A DNA stretch of 64,000 nt from Paraescarpia echinospica (Eukaryota; Annelida; Polychaeta; Sabellida; Siboglinidae). The notes under the pieces are model-generated. The model was not told where the DNA came from and searched no databases. It worked only from the letters and a program-made list of their open reading frames with translations. The DNA lies in NCBI GenBank assembly GCA_020002185.1, contig CM034542.1:57566273-57630272 (forward strand), read 5' to 3'. A program made the position numbers and the translations under genes. How positions within the stretch are numbered: the stretch's first letter is position 1; each line of letters begins with the position of its first letter. This document shows, one piece after another, positions 13,456 through 24,530 of the stretch.

Positions 13456-13627
13456 CAGCACCGTTGTTAGTTTATTATACACTACCTCTACCATTCTGAC
13501 ACCAACGTCTCCTACCCACACCCACCGTATAACACAGAAGCCTAGTTCCCTTAGCATTGTGTCATTTACGAAAAGCGCGTTACCGTGGTACTGAGCAGTG
13601 GCAACAACGTAACGCGTTAGCCACAGA

Positions 13628-13709
13628 CCCAGTACAATGCCAGGCAGTCCCAGTACAATGCCAGGCAGTCCCAGTACAATGCCAGGCAGTCCCAGTACAA
13701 TGCCAGGCA
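13628..13709. repeat. 21-bp minisatellite, 4 copies
   Basis: CCCAGTACAATGCCAGGCAGT repeated at 13628, 13649, 13670 and 13691 (last copy partial). The period is a multiple of 3, so all frames stay open. Confidence 0.95.
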
Positions 13710-13934
13710 CCATCTTCTACAACCATTGTCCGTGTGAAAAGTATGACGCCACGCAACGGCCTGTTCCGAGAGTGGCCGGCAGTTGGACCCTCGTAGGCGC
13801 TGTTACGTTTTCCCAATACGGCCTACCCGAAAAACCACTTGCGCCTTTGTTATACGGTGTAACACTACGCATGGTCTATCAATTAAGATCTAATTTCCGA
13901 AAGGCGCTAAGTCGTACCTATATACATGTGGTGT

Positions 13935-14430
13935 AGCGCCGTTTTATTATGTACCGGTACGTCTTGCTTATTACTCGTGCCGACGGAAATACAAAGGTAA
14001 ATTCTTATGTAGCGCGTATCCAATCCTTAGGACAGCTCAAAGCGCTTTACTCTTTACTCCCTTGCAGACCTGTTCAATCGAACACCATCTTGACTTCTCA
14101 GGGAAGCATTCAGCCACGCTGCAATTAATGCAAGTTTTATTACAACAAGTATTTGGTAGCAACTAGTGCAGGGCCCCTGTGGGTGGTTGTATATTGAGAC
14201 CATTGGCTCTGCGAGTTCACGATTGATTTTCCATTTCCCTATGAGTGATTTGTGGCCATATTTACCATATTAAAGGGACAGCGGGTGTTAGTTTGTCTTA
14301 TGAAAGAAACGGACAAAGTGGGATGATCAAAATTGCCCAAGTTTCGAAACGACATTAGGTGTATTCAAACCACCACCCTCTCGACAGGGCAATCTGACGC
14401 TGTACCGCAGGATAACCTTGCCCCGTGTTT
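13935..14430 (-). mobile_element. tRNA-derived SINE (about 490 bp, degraded)
   Basis: Read on the minus strand, the 5' side (14290-14430) is similar to the tRNA-like head at 50490-50615. It ends near 13935 with a GTAGCG...TTATTA tail. The middle block at 14040-14130 is shared with copies at 1926, 18690 and 33525. Confidence 0.5.
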
Positions 14431-14559
14431 GGCGAACACGTCGAATGTCGACAGCATATTCATGAAATGCATGGTATGACGTCGATTCTAATTTTTTTAT
14501 TTCCGTTGTTCTCTTTAGAAACTACGACATAGTGCAGGCCACTATGTCGAAAACATTGC

Positions 14560-14752
14560 GTTTGTGCAGAGTCGTTGTTAAAAGCAAACTTTCACTTGGT
14601 TTAACATCTTTGGGTAGTAAAGGTCTAAAAACAATTAGGGTGGCAATCAATTTTTCTACGCGGGATAAGTTTACTAAATTCAAGATGGCCGCCCACCATA
14701 CAAATTGCGCTAGTTTTCTATTAAAATGTTATTTTTAATAATTACCCACATG
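14560..14752 (+). repeat. Left arm of a long inverted repeat
   Basis: Contains AGCAAACTTTCACTTG, TAGGGTGGCAA and AAGATGGCCGCCCACCATAC. All recur in reverse complement at 16030-16215, at about 75 percent identity over some 185 bases. Confidence 0.85.
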
Positions 14753-15059
14753 GTTATGATGGTGTCTGGAGCTCTTACCATCGACAATATCCATTTATAT
14801 TAATACATATATGTCTTAGATACATGTGAGCGCTAGTGGAGGTTCGCCATTTTGAATTTTAAAATGGCGGTCACAAAAAGGCGAATTATGAGAATTACCT
14901 ACTGACGACTGTACAGTTATGTTCTATCTATATTGTTATTTTATTATCGTTAAGTTATTTAAAAACAAACGTTCATCAACGTTTTATGACTTTCTATATG
15001 TTATACAGGTTGGACAGATTGTCGTGATATCAAAATTGATGTATATGTGCAACAACTAA

Positions 15060-15500
15060 TAGTGGGGGGTTAGTGTATTAGGGTTGGGCTCCCGTAGGCG
15101 TGGAAAGTCTAGCGACTGGTCGATGTGATTTAGCATTGCCCAGTCATCTGACCCGGGAGGATGATATATGGTTCCAATTGTCATTTGCGGGTGGTCGCGA
15201 GGCATTTTTGGTTGGCGTATAATTATCCACAATGTTTCTAGCTCGGGTTGATTTAGTTCGGGCCAATATTTACTTGGAATTGAGTCTCGAACGTAGCAGG
15301 CTATACCCCCGTGTTGGCGGTCGTCTTGTCTGTCTCCGGTAGATATTGAACCCGGACAGCGAGAGCGGGCCGTCTGGTACGCTGCTGGTGCACCACGTTT
15401 CTGTTATAGCTATAACGTCCACCCCGTAGTTGTACTTTATCACTTTAATTTCGTCCAGTTTACTAGACAGCGCTCCGCGAATGTTTGTATTGATTATCAT
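15060..15500 (-). pseudogene. LINE APE-type endonuclease fragment
   Basis: The minus frame begins MIINTNIRGALSSKLDEIKV, then VDVIAITETWCTSS and LSLSGFNIYRR, the first blocks (N-x-RG-L-K, ITETW) of a Jockey/CR1-group endonuclease. After a frame break it continues with IYHPPGSDDWAMLNHI. No RT follows. The fragment lies wholly between the arms of the 14560/16215 inverted repeat. Confidence 0.7.
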
Positions 15501-16029
15501 TGGTAGGTCTCATTTGTTTGTTTGGACACATATCAGATTTCTACCGTCAGCACCAGTTCCACAAATGTTCAATTCATTGTTGTTGTTATGGTGTGTGGGT
15601 GGTTGGTGACCGATCACAGTGGGTATTCGGTATTGTTTACATCCGCCTCGGCAGACGCGCTTGGTAGGAGGTCTCGCAGCAATGCCAAGTCCACGTACAG
15701 GCGTCCAAGCGCGACTTGATGGAATGTCTGCATTGAGCCAGTTGACAAGTAGTGTAGGTGTAGAAGGCTTGGACGTGTTCTGTCATACTTAACCAAGCCT
15801 GAGTGATCACTAGTTCACCAATGCAATGTCATAAGACCATTAAAAAACACTCACATATATGCCGCACTTGTATAAAATTGTCCGTCGAATTGTAGTCCAC
15901 GTTTATTCAAAAATCACGTCTGGTAAACAATACGTATATCAGATAGCATCAACGTATAATAAATCACGATGTTAGACAGCACTTGCAAAGTGCAGCTACA
16001 TAGGCGCAATCACGTGACTGTTCTGTATA

Positions 16030-16215
16030 AACGTGTAAGGAATTATTTAAAATAATATTTTAACGAAAAGTAATCGTAATTTGTATGGTGGGCGGCCATC
16101 TTTAATTTTGCAAACTTATCCTGCTTATAAAAATTGCCACCCTATTTTGTTTAAACGTTTATAATATAAAGATTCATAATCAAGTGAAAGTTTGCTGTTA
16201 ACAAACAGCCTGTAT
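16030..16215 (-). repeat. Right arm of a long inverted repeat
   Basis: Reverse-complement partner of 14560-14752, including TATGGTGGGCGGCCATCTT and CAAGTGAAAGTTTGCTGTTA. The two arms enclose about 1.3 kb. The structure could be the ends of a degraded DNA transposon or foldback element. Confidence 0.85.
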
Positions 16216-16338
16216 GAAATTACACAAGGACCTACATTAAAAACAAATATATAATTTATTATTATTAGTAATAGTATCTATCGGTTAAGCTTATGCACTC
16301 GCTAGTGTTCGTGCTTACCATGGCGTGTCTGTCGCCAG

Positions 16339-16471
16339 TGGAGCTGGAGGAGGAGGAGGCGCGCAAGGAGGCGGGCGAGGACGGCGAGGCGAAGGACGAG
16401 AGGAACATCGCCGTCGAGCGGCGCTCGGGGCAGTGGAAGAGCAACAGCGGCTACAGTCTTCTCATAGAAGA
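16339..16471 (+). CDS. Candidate second exon: acidic propeptide
   Basis: A CpG- and GC-rich island in AT-rich sequence. With acceptor GTCGCCAG (exon from 16339, phase 1 in) it encodes VELEEEEARKEAGEDGEAKD, then a dibasic ERR site and SGQWKSNSGYSLLIEE. It ends at A/GTAAGT in phase 2. Alternatively an upstream ATG (16320, in a strong ACCATGG context; or 16293) could make this a first exon. In that case the product would have at best a short, poor signal sequence. The following intron runs 16472-16734 with a TG-rich start. Confidence 0.5.
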
Positions 16472-16734
16472 GTAAGTCTCGTAGTGTGTGTGTGTGTGTG
16501 CGTGTGTGTGTGCGTGTGTGTAAACTGAACAAACATAAGCATTGTTAATGGTAATAGTATATGTTTAACAAGTAGACTCTACTCATATCGTATCGTATAG
16601 TTCCTTCGCATTGTTATAATTATTATTATACTTACAAAGCTAACTAACTGATAAACTAACTAACTAAGTAACTAACTCTACTGATCTGTCGACCACCTGA
16701 CTTGCATACATGTTCACGCGTGTACTGCTTGCAG

Positions 16735-16852
16735 CAACAGAGTGTGCACAAAGTTCCTGTGCGACAAGAAGCCGTGTTGTACGGGCGATTGCGTGTACGT
16801 GTTCGGCGTCCAGCTATGTCTGCTGCTGCCGCGACCCGCCGGCCGCCGGTGA
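16735..16852 (+). CDS. Candidate third exon: six-cysteine C-C-CC-C-C domain ending in Gly-Arg-Arg
   Basis: Acceptor TACTGCTTGCAG, phase 2 in, TGA at 16850-16852. The frame places six cysteines with spacing C-4-C-4-CC-3-C-8-C. This fits the inhibitor-cystine-knot consensus (loops of 3-7, 3-8, 0-7, 1-4 and 4-13). The product ends PRPAGRR-stop, where Gly followed by two Arg is a typical amidation and dibasic processing signal. So the exon chain could yield a processed, disulfide-bonded secreted peptide (hormone-like, defence or venom-type; function not inferable). A GT at 16848 could also act as a donor, so the stop is not certain. I do not recognise the sequence. Confidence 0.5.
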
Positions 16853-16982
16853 AGGCGCCCCCTGGTGGCCGCCGCCCGCACTTCCGCCCGTCAAACCCTG
16901 CCGACAGCGAGCCCCGCTTGCTCTACTCCGCCCTCCAGAAACGGACACGTTAGGCGACGCCGCCGCTGGACCACAACCGAAA

Positions 16983-17028
16983 TGACGTCAACACCAGAAA
17001 ATATGTCGCTAACGGAAATGACGTCACG
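16983..17028. promoter_or_regulatory. Two palindromic CRE-like sites (TGACGTCA)
   Basis: Perfect TGACGTCA octamers at about 16983 and 17021, each preceded by GAAA or AAA. They lie 3' of the cysteine-rich exon. Function unknown; they may be chance or part of a small repeat. Confidence 0.3.
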
Positions 17029-17577
17029 ATTCAATGTGAGGTCATGGGAGTTTACGATTTGTTGTGGTTGCCATTTGTGCAGAGCTTCTTCTTCTTCATC
17101 GTCGTCGTATTTTGAAAGAGAGGCGGAAGAAGAGTGCGCTTACACGCAGAGGCTCAGTTTCAACTGTTCAACCTGCGACGGCGTCTTGTTGAACGTGTCG
17201 ACTTGTGGCGTCACGATATAATGATGTCACGATTTGCCAATATCTCTCAGAACGTTGCCGTAAGGGTAGGGTTTTTTCAGCCGACTGAACGTGTGTGTTT
17301 ATGCCTCTTTGGCGGACCACTGTCGCCGGACCATGTTAACGTGTCGATGTGTGGATTAAACACTTGTTCGGTCTTGTTCTGAATTTCATCAAACTTAATT
17401 TTCTCCTACTCTGGCGGAACATAAAAAGGAATCTTTTGGCCGCCTGTTTCTGGCCAGACCTGCCTCGCTAGAGACAACTTCGATACGGAAGTGCTTTCTA
17501 GACGACGCTGCTAACTCGCAGGGGAATACTGGCAGGTGGATAAAATGTGTCTAGCTTGTGCCATGGCGGAGAAGGAG

Positions 17578-17735
17578 ACAATATATAGAGTGACCGCAAG
17601 CGCACCGATATCGACTCCCTGTCCCGATCGCACCACGATCGAACTTTGGACATCCGAACTGAGCGCATGACGCGATCGGGATAGGGAAGGGAGTCGAGAT
17701 CAGGGCGCTTGCATACACTCTGTATTAATATGTCC
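17578..17735. mobile_element. Foldback (hairpin) element
   Basis: Arms of about 50 bases, CAAGCGCACCGATATCGACT...CCCGATCGC on the left and its near reverse complement GCGATCGGGATAGGG...GGGCGCTTG on the right, around a 40-50-base loop. The outer ends ATATAGAGTG and CACTCTGTAT also pair. Resembles a MITE. Confidence 0.8.
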
Positions 17736-17849
17736 TGCAACCTAGAACTGAAACGGAACTGATTTTCCATATGTGATTTGTCTATAACCTTCTATTTTCA
17801 ATATATGGGCATATGCCGCATTGTCGTTTTAAACCTTCGTTGAGTATAT

Positions 17850-18590
17850 TACAATTAAACGGACATATTTGTTTCAAATTAAAACAAATATCAATACATT
17901 AACTATTGAACTTCTTTTGATCACCTCTGCGTGACATCATAGTCATTATAGAAAAGTGCTAGTTAGCATGTACTTTTATAATTTAACATAATTTCCTGTA
18001 AATGTTCATTACTAGTGAGGATTTTCGGTTAAAGAAAATCTTCCCGTTTCTTTCTTACAACTATGGATTGCAATACTACATCCCACGGAGAGGTTCCGAT
18101 AGAAGCCGCAGCATATTTTATCCACCTGTAGAAAGTTTATTTCCGGTTGTTATGTTATATCTCGTAGGTGTGTGTCCATGTTAGAGACCAAACGTACGTT
18201 GAAGTGCGTCGCTAGGCAATGCGTCGTTGTTTGCGGCAGATATGACATTGTAATGTAAAAGGTCACCGTAATCATAGGTAAGAATACACAAACGCAATCA
18301 TGCCATGCTGTACAATTATTGTTTATGATATTATAAGTTGGACCATTCAAAACCTTAACGATTATGAAGCTACGTGCGTTTCGAACTTTACGAAACGTAT
18401 TTGTAGATCCACGTGTAATGGTTGAACTGACAAATCAAACCGCCACCGTTGGTTTCAACTGCTAAACAGCAACATTCCAATATGAACATTTGCCATGAAT
18501 ATGTCTGTACCAAGTGTAATCAATAAAATATGTTCACGAACTTTTGTGACGAATGTGTTCATACCAAGCGTGTTGTTTGTTCGTGTAATC
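17850..18590. other. No gene recognised
   Basis: AT-rich. Could be 3' UTR of the putative cysteine-rich peptide gene up to the AATAAA at 18522; otherwise nothing seen. Confidence 0.35.
18522..18527 (+). terminator. Candidate poly(A) signal downstream of the cysteine-rich exon
   Basis: AATAAA followed within about 60 bases by a TG-rich stretch, as expected for a cleavage region. It is the first canonical hexamer I see after the stop at 16852, which would give a 3' UTR of about 1.7 kb. Tentative. Confidence 0.25.
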
Positions 18591-18649
18591 TTATCGAAAT
18601 GGATATCTTTCAGTTCAATATAGAATCATGACCTTTTAATTTTTGATGC

Positions 18650-18775
18650 AGTATCCAATCGTTGAGACAGGTCAAAGCCGTCTACATTTCACCCTCTGGC
18701 AGACTGGTTCATTCGAACACCATCTGGTGTTCTCTGGGAAGGATTCATCCACGCTGCTTGAGAACTGGTCGTTTA
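18650..18775 (-). mobile_element. SINE fragment
   Basis: Shares CTCTGGCAGACTGGTTCATT, CGAACACCATCT and GGATTCATCCACGCTGC with the SINE copies at 14040 and 33525. The tail is not preserved. Confidence 0.55.
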
Positions 18776-19319
18776 CATAAATTATGGCCCGCTGTCTATA
18801 GTTATATACGCATTTATACAGCGCAGAGAACCTCGGTACGCATGACGCTAAAGTCGCAGTACGTGATCTTATATACGTGGCTGCTCAAAGTTTCCCTCGT
18901 CTCGGTTGATTGGTTTTTCAGTCTTTGTTATCCAACTTACCTCTTATATGTGTCTTTTACTTATTTTTGTCTCCCTGTCTACTATTTTCTCTCACTCCCA
19001 GTCTATAAATGTGGTTCTCTGTGGTCAATGAGGGTCGATTTATTGATGGTAGACATTGATAACGTCTTCTCTTCATGTATTACTCTCTTGGTGTGTTCTC
19101 TACATCAATGCTGATGGTCTTCCACTCTTGGACACTGTCTCCGTCTCCACAAATACCCGTCACCACAAGTCTTTCGTGGTGTTTGAAACAAAAGTTCGCC
19201 CCAGATGTTCTTCTGGCTCTATGTTATCCTTTGGTTGCACCATCAGGCGCCTGGTGATAGTGTCAGGACGCATGGCTGTGGCTATCCATTGCTTTGTCAC
19301 ACTAGGAACGAACAAATTA

Positions 19320-19430
19320 ATATCCATCATCAATACATTATTTAATAATAGTAATAATAATGACAAACTTCTATAGCGCTTAAATCCCCAGGAATCTGAG
19401 CTCAGAGGCGCAACATATCATTGGGCAAAA
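19320..19430 (-). mobile_element. SINE 3' end with (ATT)n tail
   Basis: The plus strand reads TAATAATAGTAATAATAATG, then CTATAGCGCTTAAATCCCC and GAGCTCAGAGGCGCA. Reversed, this is a GCGCTATA-(ATT)n SINE tail. The same GCGCCTCTGAGCT...GGATTTAAGCGC block occurs at 44280-44345. Confidence 0.6.
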
Positions 19431-20900
19431 TCGTTAACAGGGACAAGCAAGAGTCGTTATTAGAGCACGAAATATTTTTCAGTCCCTTTGAATATGTACA
19501 CTGTGCGGTGAGCCGCGTCTCATTACATGTTCACACAGCCGACCTTTTTAATTTGAACCAATTAGCATTGTTCACTTCAGTTGGTTAATACGTCAAATAT
19601 GTCACCCAGAAGATGTCATGTACTAAACTGATATGCTGCGGTTCATTGTGTAATACCAGAAACTGTTTAATCCGAAAAATACGAACAGTACGAAATTTGA
19701 GAAGTCTTAATTGAATGACGATGACAATACACGGAGACATGGTTCTACCATATATGGGCATCCGCCATCTTAACTAAGTTTTCGGAAACGAGACTGCGAG
19801 TAAATAAAGACACGTGCGTCGATATAGATAGCCATTCGTATGTTAATGTGCCTTTTCTTATGTCAGTTACTAGCACGTTTTGAGACATATATACATTCGT
19901 AAATACCTATACGTTTATACAGTTTGCTGTTTATAGTATTAAGTTGATACAATTTCGTGCGATTTTGTTAAACATTATTAGAAAAAGTAGTTTTTGATTG
20001 GACAGTTTATTACTATAGAATAGTAAAAAACAATCAATCATTCAATGACAGGCGCCACCGCCGACAGTTGAAGACTCACAGCATGGCAAAACGCAACGAA
20101 ATTGTAATGTATACACATCACAGAGCGTTGTTATGTATTGGCAGCTTTACATGAGTTGACTATTACGAATAGGTTCGTACAGTTTCGCCCGATAACGTGA
20201 AATATGTCGTAGGTTTACACACACATAGCGAATGTGCTACACTGTCATTAGTTGCCGCTACTATAAATGCGTAGTTTTGCATAACATTAATTTAATGTCT
20301 CGCAAACATCGTTATGCTTCATTTCCTCTGAATAAGACTGTAATGAAAATAGTGAACAGTATTTCTGATCTTTCTATTTGGGTGCATGCAATTATATGAA
20401 CCAATTATATTATCCACAAATGGTAGAACACATTTCTATTTTAACACATTGAATGATAAGGCCATTCATTTGTATCAATTGTTTCACAAATAATTTTCCT
20501 GCAAAATATGCGGAAAAGAAAATGTCAAAATAATGGGTTGGTCATTTTTTTAAATCAGCCATGACGAAAGTAGAGAAGTTGTAAAAATATTTACAGATAT
20601 ATATTGTATTGTGTAGTGTCATTTATTCCAAATTCATCTCTTCCATTTGAGCTTACCAGACCAAGAGATGGCTTACTATTTTATTGAGAAGTGATAAAAT
20701 GATTCTTGAATAAACTTGTTCATATAATATCCATATTGTCTAGTTTTCAATCACAAAAAAACATATTAAACAATCAGCTAACATATATTTGCCCCCTAGC
20801 TCCTCTCATATACTAGTATATGATACAATATGAATTTATAGTTGACATGATAACGAACAATTTTGATTAAATTATTGCAAAGCTTACTTGCATCATCAGA
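19430..20900. other. No gene recognised
   Basis: AT-rich, with no splice-bounded exon, repeat family or RNA gene that I can support. Confidence 0.4.
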
Positions 20901-20934
20901 ATATTGTGACCTAACAAACATTCATACTTGACTT

Positions 20935-21607
20935 AGACTTAGTTCCTCCTGTTCCTTTCGGGACATCGGGCGACGAGCTTTCTCCATCTACTACGGTCTT
21001 TCGCAATTTCTTTGGCCTCATTCCAGGTGATTTCCATCTCTGCCAGATCTTCTTTAAACGTCTTGCGCCAGGTCTTAGTCGGCCTTCCTCTCCTTCTGTT
21101 TCCACCTTCAGGCCCCCATTCCATTGCTACATGTGCTGTTCTCTCTCTTGGTAGGCGTAGGATATGTCCCGCTAGTCTTCGTCGTCGAGACTTAACTATG
21201 TGATGCAGGCTGTCCAGACCTGCCCTCCTCATCACTTCTTCATTTGTGGTGTGTTCTCTCCACGATATGCCCAGTATGAACCGGAGACATCGTCGATGAA
21301 ATACGTCTAGTTTTTTTGATATCCTCGCCGTATTCTTCCACGTTTCACAGGCATATATCGCTGTTGGTATTACGATTGACATGTAAAGACGTAGTTTTAT
21401 GTCCTTTCTGATGGTGTTACTGGACCATATTGGACGTAGTCTTTGGAACACTGCTGATGCCTTGCCTATCCTCGCTCGTACATCTACTTCCGCATCGCCT
21501 TTCCTAGAGATGTAGCTTCCAAGGTAAGGGAAGTTCTCGACGCATTGCAACTCTTCCTGACCGATCACAATGTGGGGGTCAGATCCATCACCAGCTGATG
21601 TAAACAT
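20935..21607 (-). mobile_element. RTE/BovB-like LINE, ORF2 C-terminal 222 aa
   Basis: An uninterrupted minus frame with FPYLGSYISRKGDAEVDVRA, RIGKASAVFQRLRPIWSSNT, KLRLYMSIVIPTAIYACETW, HRRCLRFILGISWREHTTNE, RRRRLAGHILRLPRERTAHV and GNRRRGRPTKTWRKTF. The FKYLGS-(I/A)-K...LLYG-ETW...RCLR-ILGI-W-D-ITN-E order is diagnostic of the thumb and connection of RTE-type reverse transcriptases. The catalytic RT core is absent (5'-truncated). Frame integrity suggests a fairly recent insertion. Confidence 0.9.
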
Positions 21608-21609
21608 TC

Positions 21610-22220
21610 ATACAATCATAATATTTTAAGCATGGCATACATTCAAAATGTAATCGAACCAGTCTGTATTCAAGTAAGTTACTTCATATCATAAAATACT
21701 TGGCTTTAATCACTTGAATGAGCGACACCAAAGTCTTGTATCCTGTGTTTTGCTTTGTTCTCGTACCCACGTGCGTTTATTTACTCGCAACTCGAATCTA
21801 GGTCAAGATGGCGTCGGAACCGTGTCTCCGTGTATTTGTACGGCCTCAGGCAACGTCAGTGTCGTATCTTCCGTTTGGCTGTTTCCCGTGAGAGTTTCGC
21901 GATGAATTGCGCATTGTTTGATTTAAACCCTTGGGGTTATATTTCATTCATTTGACACAAAATGTGGGACATTTACTATAAACATGTTTCTTTAATAATA
22001 CTGTTTATATACGTCACCCAACACCTCCTCAACACTTCCTCAACACTTCCTCAACACCTCCTCAACACTTCTCTCAATACTGTCGTCTGAAAGCGGGACT
22101 CACATTGATGGACTCTTGTATAATCGGTGTAAGTGTAATATATTTGCATGCTGCTACAACAACTTCTTCAATGTGCATTGTTTTGGTTGTTAAAGTGTAT
22201 TTTTCCGTTCGTTTTTATCG
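21610..22220. other. No gene recognised; short imperfect tandem repeat at 22016-22078
   Basis: The only structure is an imperfect tandem repeat of CTCCTCAACACTT units at 22016-22078. Confidence 0.4.
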
Positions 22221-22226
22221 CAAAGA

Positions 22227-22331
22227 TGTTTATATATATATATATATATTTACATATATGTATGTATATATATTTATATATATGTATATATATACAATAT
22301 ATATATATATATATATAAACATATATATGTG
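22227..22331. repeat. AT-rich microsatellite (TA/TATG)n
   Basis: Runs of TA interspersed with TATG and TTTA, about 100 bases. Confidence 0.9.
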
Positions 22332-23239
22332 TATATTATCGCACTGACCATGCTACCGACTGTTTTTCAATGAACCATTTTTTTATGTTATGTGTTTCTG
22401 GAGGGTGTTTGTTTATATATAATGCCATTAGAAGCTTCCGTCGGGCCATGACCTTCCTCGTAATTATACGAGCAAGTTAATTGGGGATTAGAATGACAGC
22501 GCAACGATTCGTTTCGGTAAATATTAAATTAACAAGTAGTTTTTGTTTTGCTGTCAATATGTTAGACTACATTATAGTTTATTCTGTATAACATGATTTT
22601 ACACTAACAACGCACGGAACCCCAGTTAACTGTTGCGCACTGTCGGAACAGTCCACTCTTATTTTCATGAAAGAACTTTGCTTCAAGTTCTGCCTCTGCA
22701 ACCGCTTGAAGTAACTGGTGTCCTTGGTGACGCTTTATCTTGATCGGAACCATTATTTCATTTGATTCTTTATAAACAAAATGCAAGTTACTGTTCAACT
22801 AATTAATTACATTTGGTAACGAGATGTTGCGGAAAGCATTATTATTATTAGGTGGTGAGTTCGTTTCATCTAATAATAATCTCTCTCACGTCAGGTGCGA
22901 GTTGTATGAGGATCAGATTACGGTGGACTAGTAGGTCTACAGTAGTGCTATTCGTGATCCACTTAAAGTTGCATTCTGAGTTAAAAGACCATTGTTCAGT
23001 GGTTTTAAGAAAATGTATGTATAACATAAACGACATTTACTTATTTGATCGTACTTACTACTGCATACGTCACTTTGGCATTTGATGTTATTCGATCAAT
23101 TATGCTTTTGCAAAATGATAGATCGCCGGGTCCGGCCAGCGGAATAGTAAGCGTATGACACCCGCATGTATAATAATGTTTCGCATTTTACGCCGTTTAT
23201 CTTAAAATGGCATATTATGTTAAAACAATTTTGGGGAAA

Positions 23240-23541
23240 ATGTATATAGGATTGGTGTGACTGGCTCCGCGCTAGAATGGGTCCGCTCATACTTGACCGA
23301 TCGAACACAATCCGTGATAATACCAAGCGGTGCTTCCGACCATTCAAATATCGCTTTCGGTGTCCCCCATGGCTCACCGTTGGGGCCGTTGCTTTTCACC
23401 ATCAACACGTCCCCAATCGGCGATACCATCAAACAACACAACTTGAACTATCACATGTACGCAACAACAGGGGTTGAGCGATTTAATCCTTTTGACATTC
23501 AGATGATCTCTAATTCACCGACCATTAAATTTTCTGTCTGA
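23240..23541 (+). pseudogene. LINE reverse-transcriptase fragment (second Jockey/CR1-group family)
   Basis: Encodes TGSALEWVRSYLTDRTQSVI, GASDHSNIAFGVPHGSPLGP and LLFTINTSPIGDTI. The sequence W-SYL-DR-Q-V...GVPQGS-LGPLLF is RT block 4, with Q to H in PQGS. YADDT is replaced by YATTG, so the catalytic site is lost. It ends shortly after. Confidence 0.75.
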
Positions 23542-23803
23542 TGTGTCATTCTTTCAATCCTCGTTCCGTTCACCTTACTGTAGTTGCGTGTTCATGTCGA
23601 TCGCCAAGCTCCCGAATAAACATCTGCCATCAGAATATGCTTTTAGTAGTCCCTGATGCATGCCGTCACTGGTAGAATAGACCGTTTCATGTATTATGGT
23701 AGATGCAGATTCACCACGGACATTGACGTTTCGACTACAGTCACCTTTTTCCGAGCATTCACCTGCAGTTATTGCTCAGTGGTCCTTCGCTGTTGTTCTG
23801 GGT

Positions 23804-24003
23804 ATCGCCTGTGCCACTGTCGCACGGAGCATCGCACGTGCCAATGTCGCCCAGAGCATCGGCCGTGCCATTATCGCCTGGAGCATCGCACGTGCCACTG
23901 TCGCACGGAGCATCGCACGTGCCGCTGTCGCACGGAGCATCGCACGTGCCGCTGTCGCACGGAGCATCGCACGTGCCACTGTCGCATGGAGCGTCGCACG
24001 TGC
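23804..24003. repeat. 27-bp minisatellite, about 7 copies
   Basis: The unit contains CGGAGCATCGCACGTGCC and ACTGTCGCA. The period is divisible by 3, so several frames on both strands stay open as 9-residue repeats (for example SHGASHVPL on plus, ARAMLRATV on minus). Confidence 0.95.
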
Positions 24004-24044
24004 TCCGCAAATTTCACCGTCGTTAACATCATCCCCGGGGTGGC

Positions 24045-24420
24045 CGAACTGATGTGATACGACATAATCTGCTTCGCGGAATACGTCGCGATAACAAGGC
24101 CAAATGCCACACTTCTGGAAACCGGCCAATGCGTTTGACATCGTTGCGGTCTTGATGTAGGCTTCCCCGAAGATTGCGCATATTTGGAATGGAGTTATAC
24201 ATCCATTTATCGGCAGCTTGGTCATAGTTGTACGTGAACGGCCCAAAGAAACATCGATCTAGCAGCTGTAACCTGTGAGTCGTGTGTGGAGGCAGGGACA
24301 GCTATTTATGCCGTTTTCACGAGCATACTGAATCGCCGCAAAGTGTGCCCATCCATTATGAGCAACACGGGACGCTCCTGACTTCACACTACCAGCCACT
24401 TTGTTCCATCAAATAACTGT
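24045..24420 (-). pseudogene. pogo/Tigger-like transposase, C-terminal DDE fragment
   Basis: Minus-strand blocks across frames: ERPVLLIMDGHT (an acidic catalytic position of the DDE fold), a LCLHTRLTGYS-like block corresponding to LCLPPHTSH, ICAIFGEAYIKTATMSNALA and GFQKCGIWPCYRDVFREADY. These are typical of pogo/Tigger DDE_1 transposases (HTSH, A-M-NA--GF-KTGI-P). Frameshifts lie near 24260 and 24390. The last frame runs without interruption into the 27-bp minisatellite at 23804-24003. Confidence 0.72.
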
Positions 24421-24530
24421 TTAGTGAAAGGCCTCGTCATTTGGTGGAAGAGCTGTGCGATAATCGTTTCTATTTCATAGAAAACGGCCTGGTTCAATAT
24501 AAGCAACGGTTCAATACAGACAACCTTCCC

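Noticed and set aside
22604..22798. 64-aa minus frame (IKRHQGHQLLQAVAEAELEA)
   Set aside because: No splice sites, repeat match or known motif. Indistinguishable from a chance frame.
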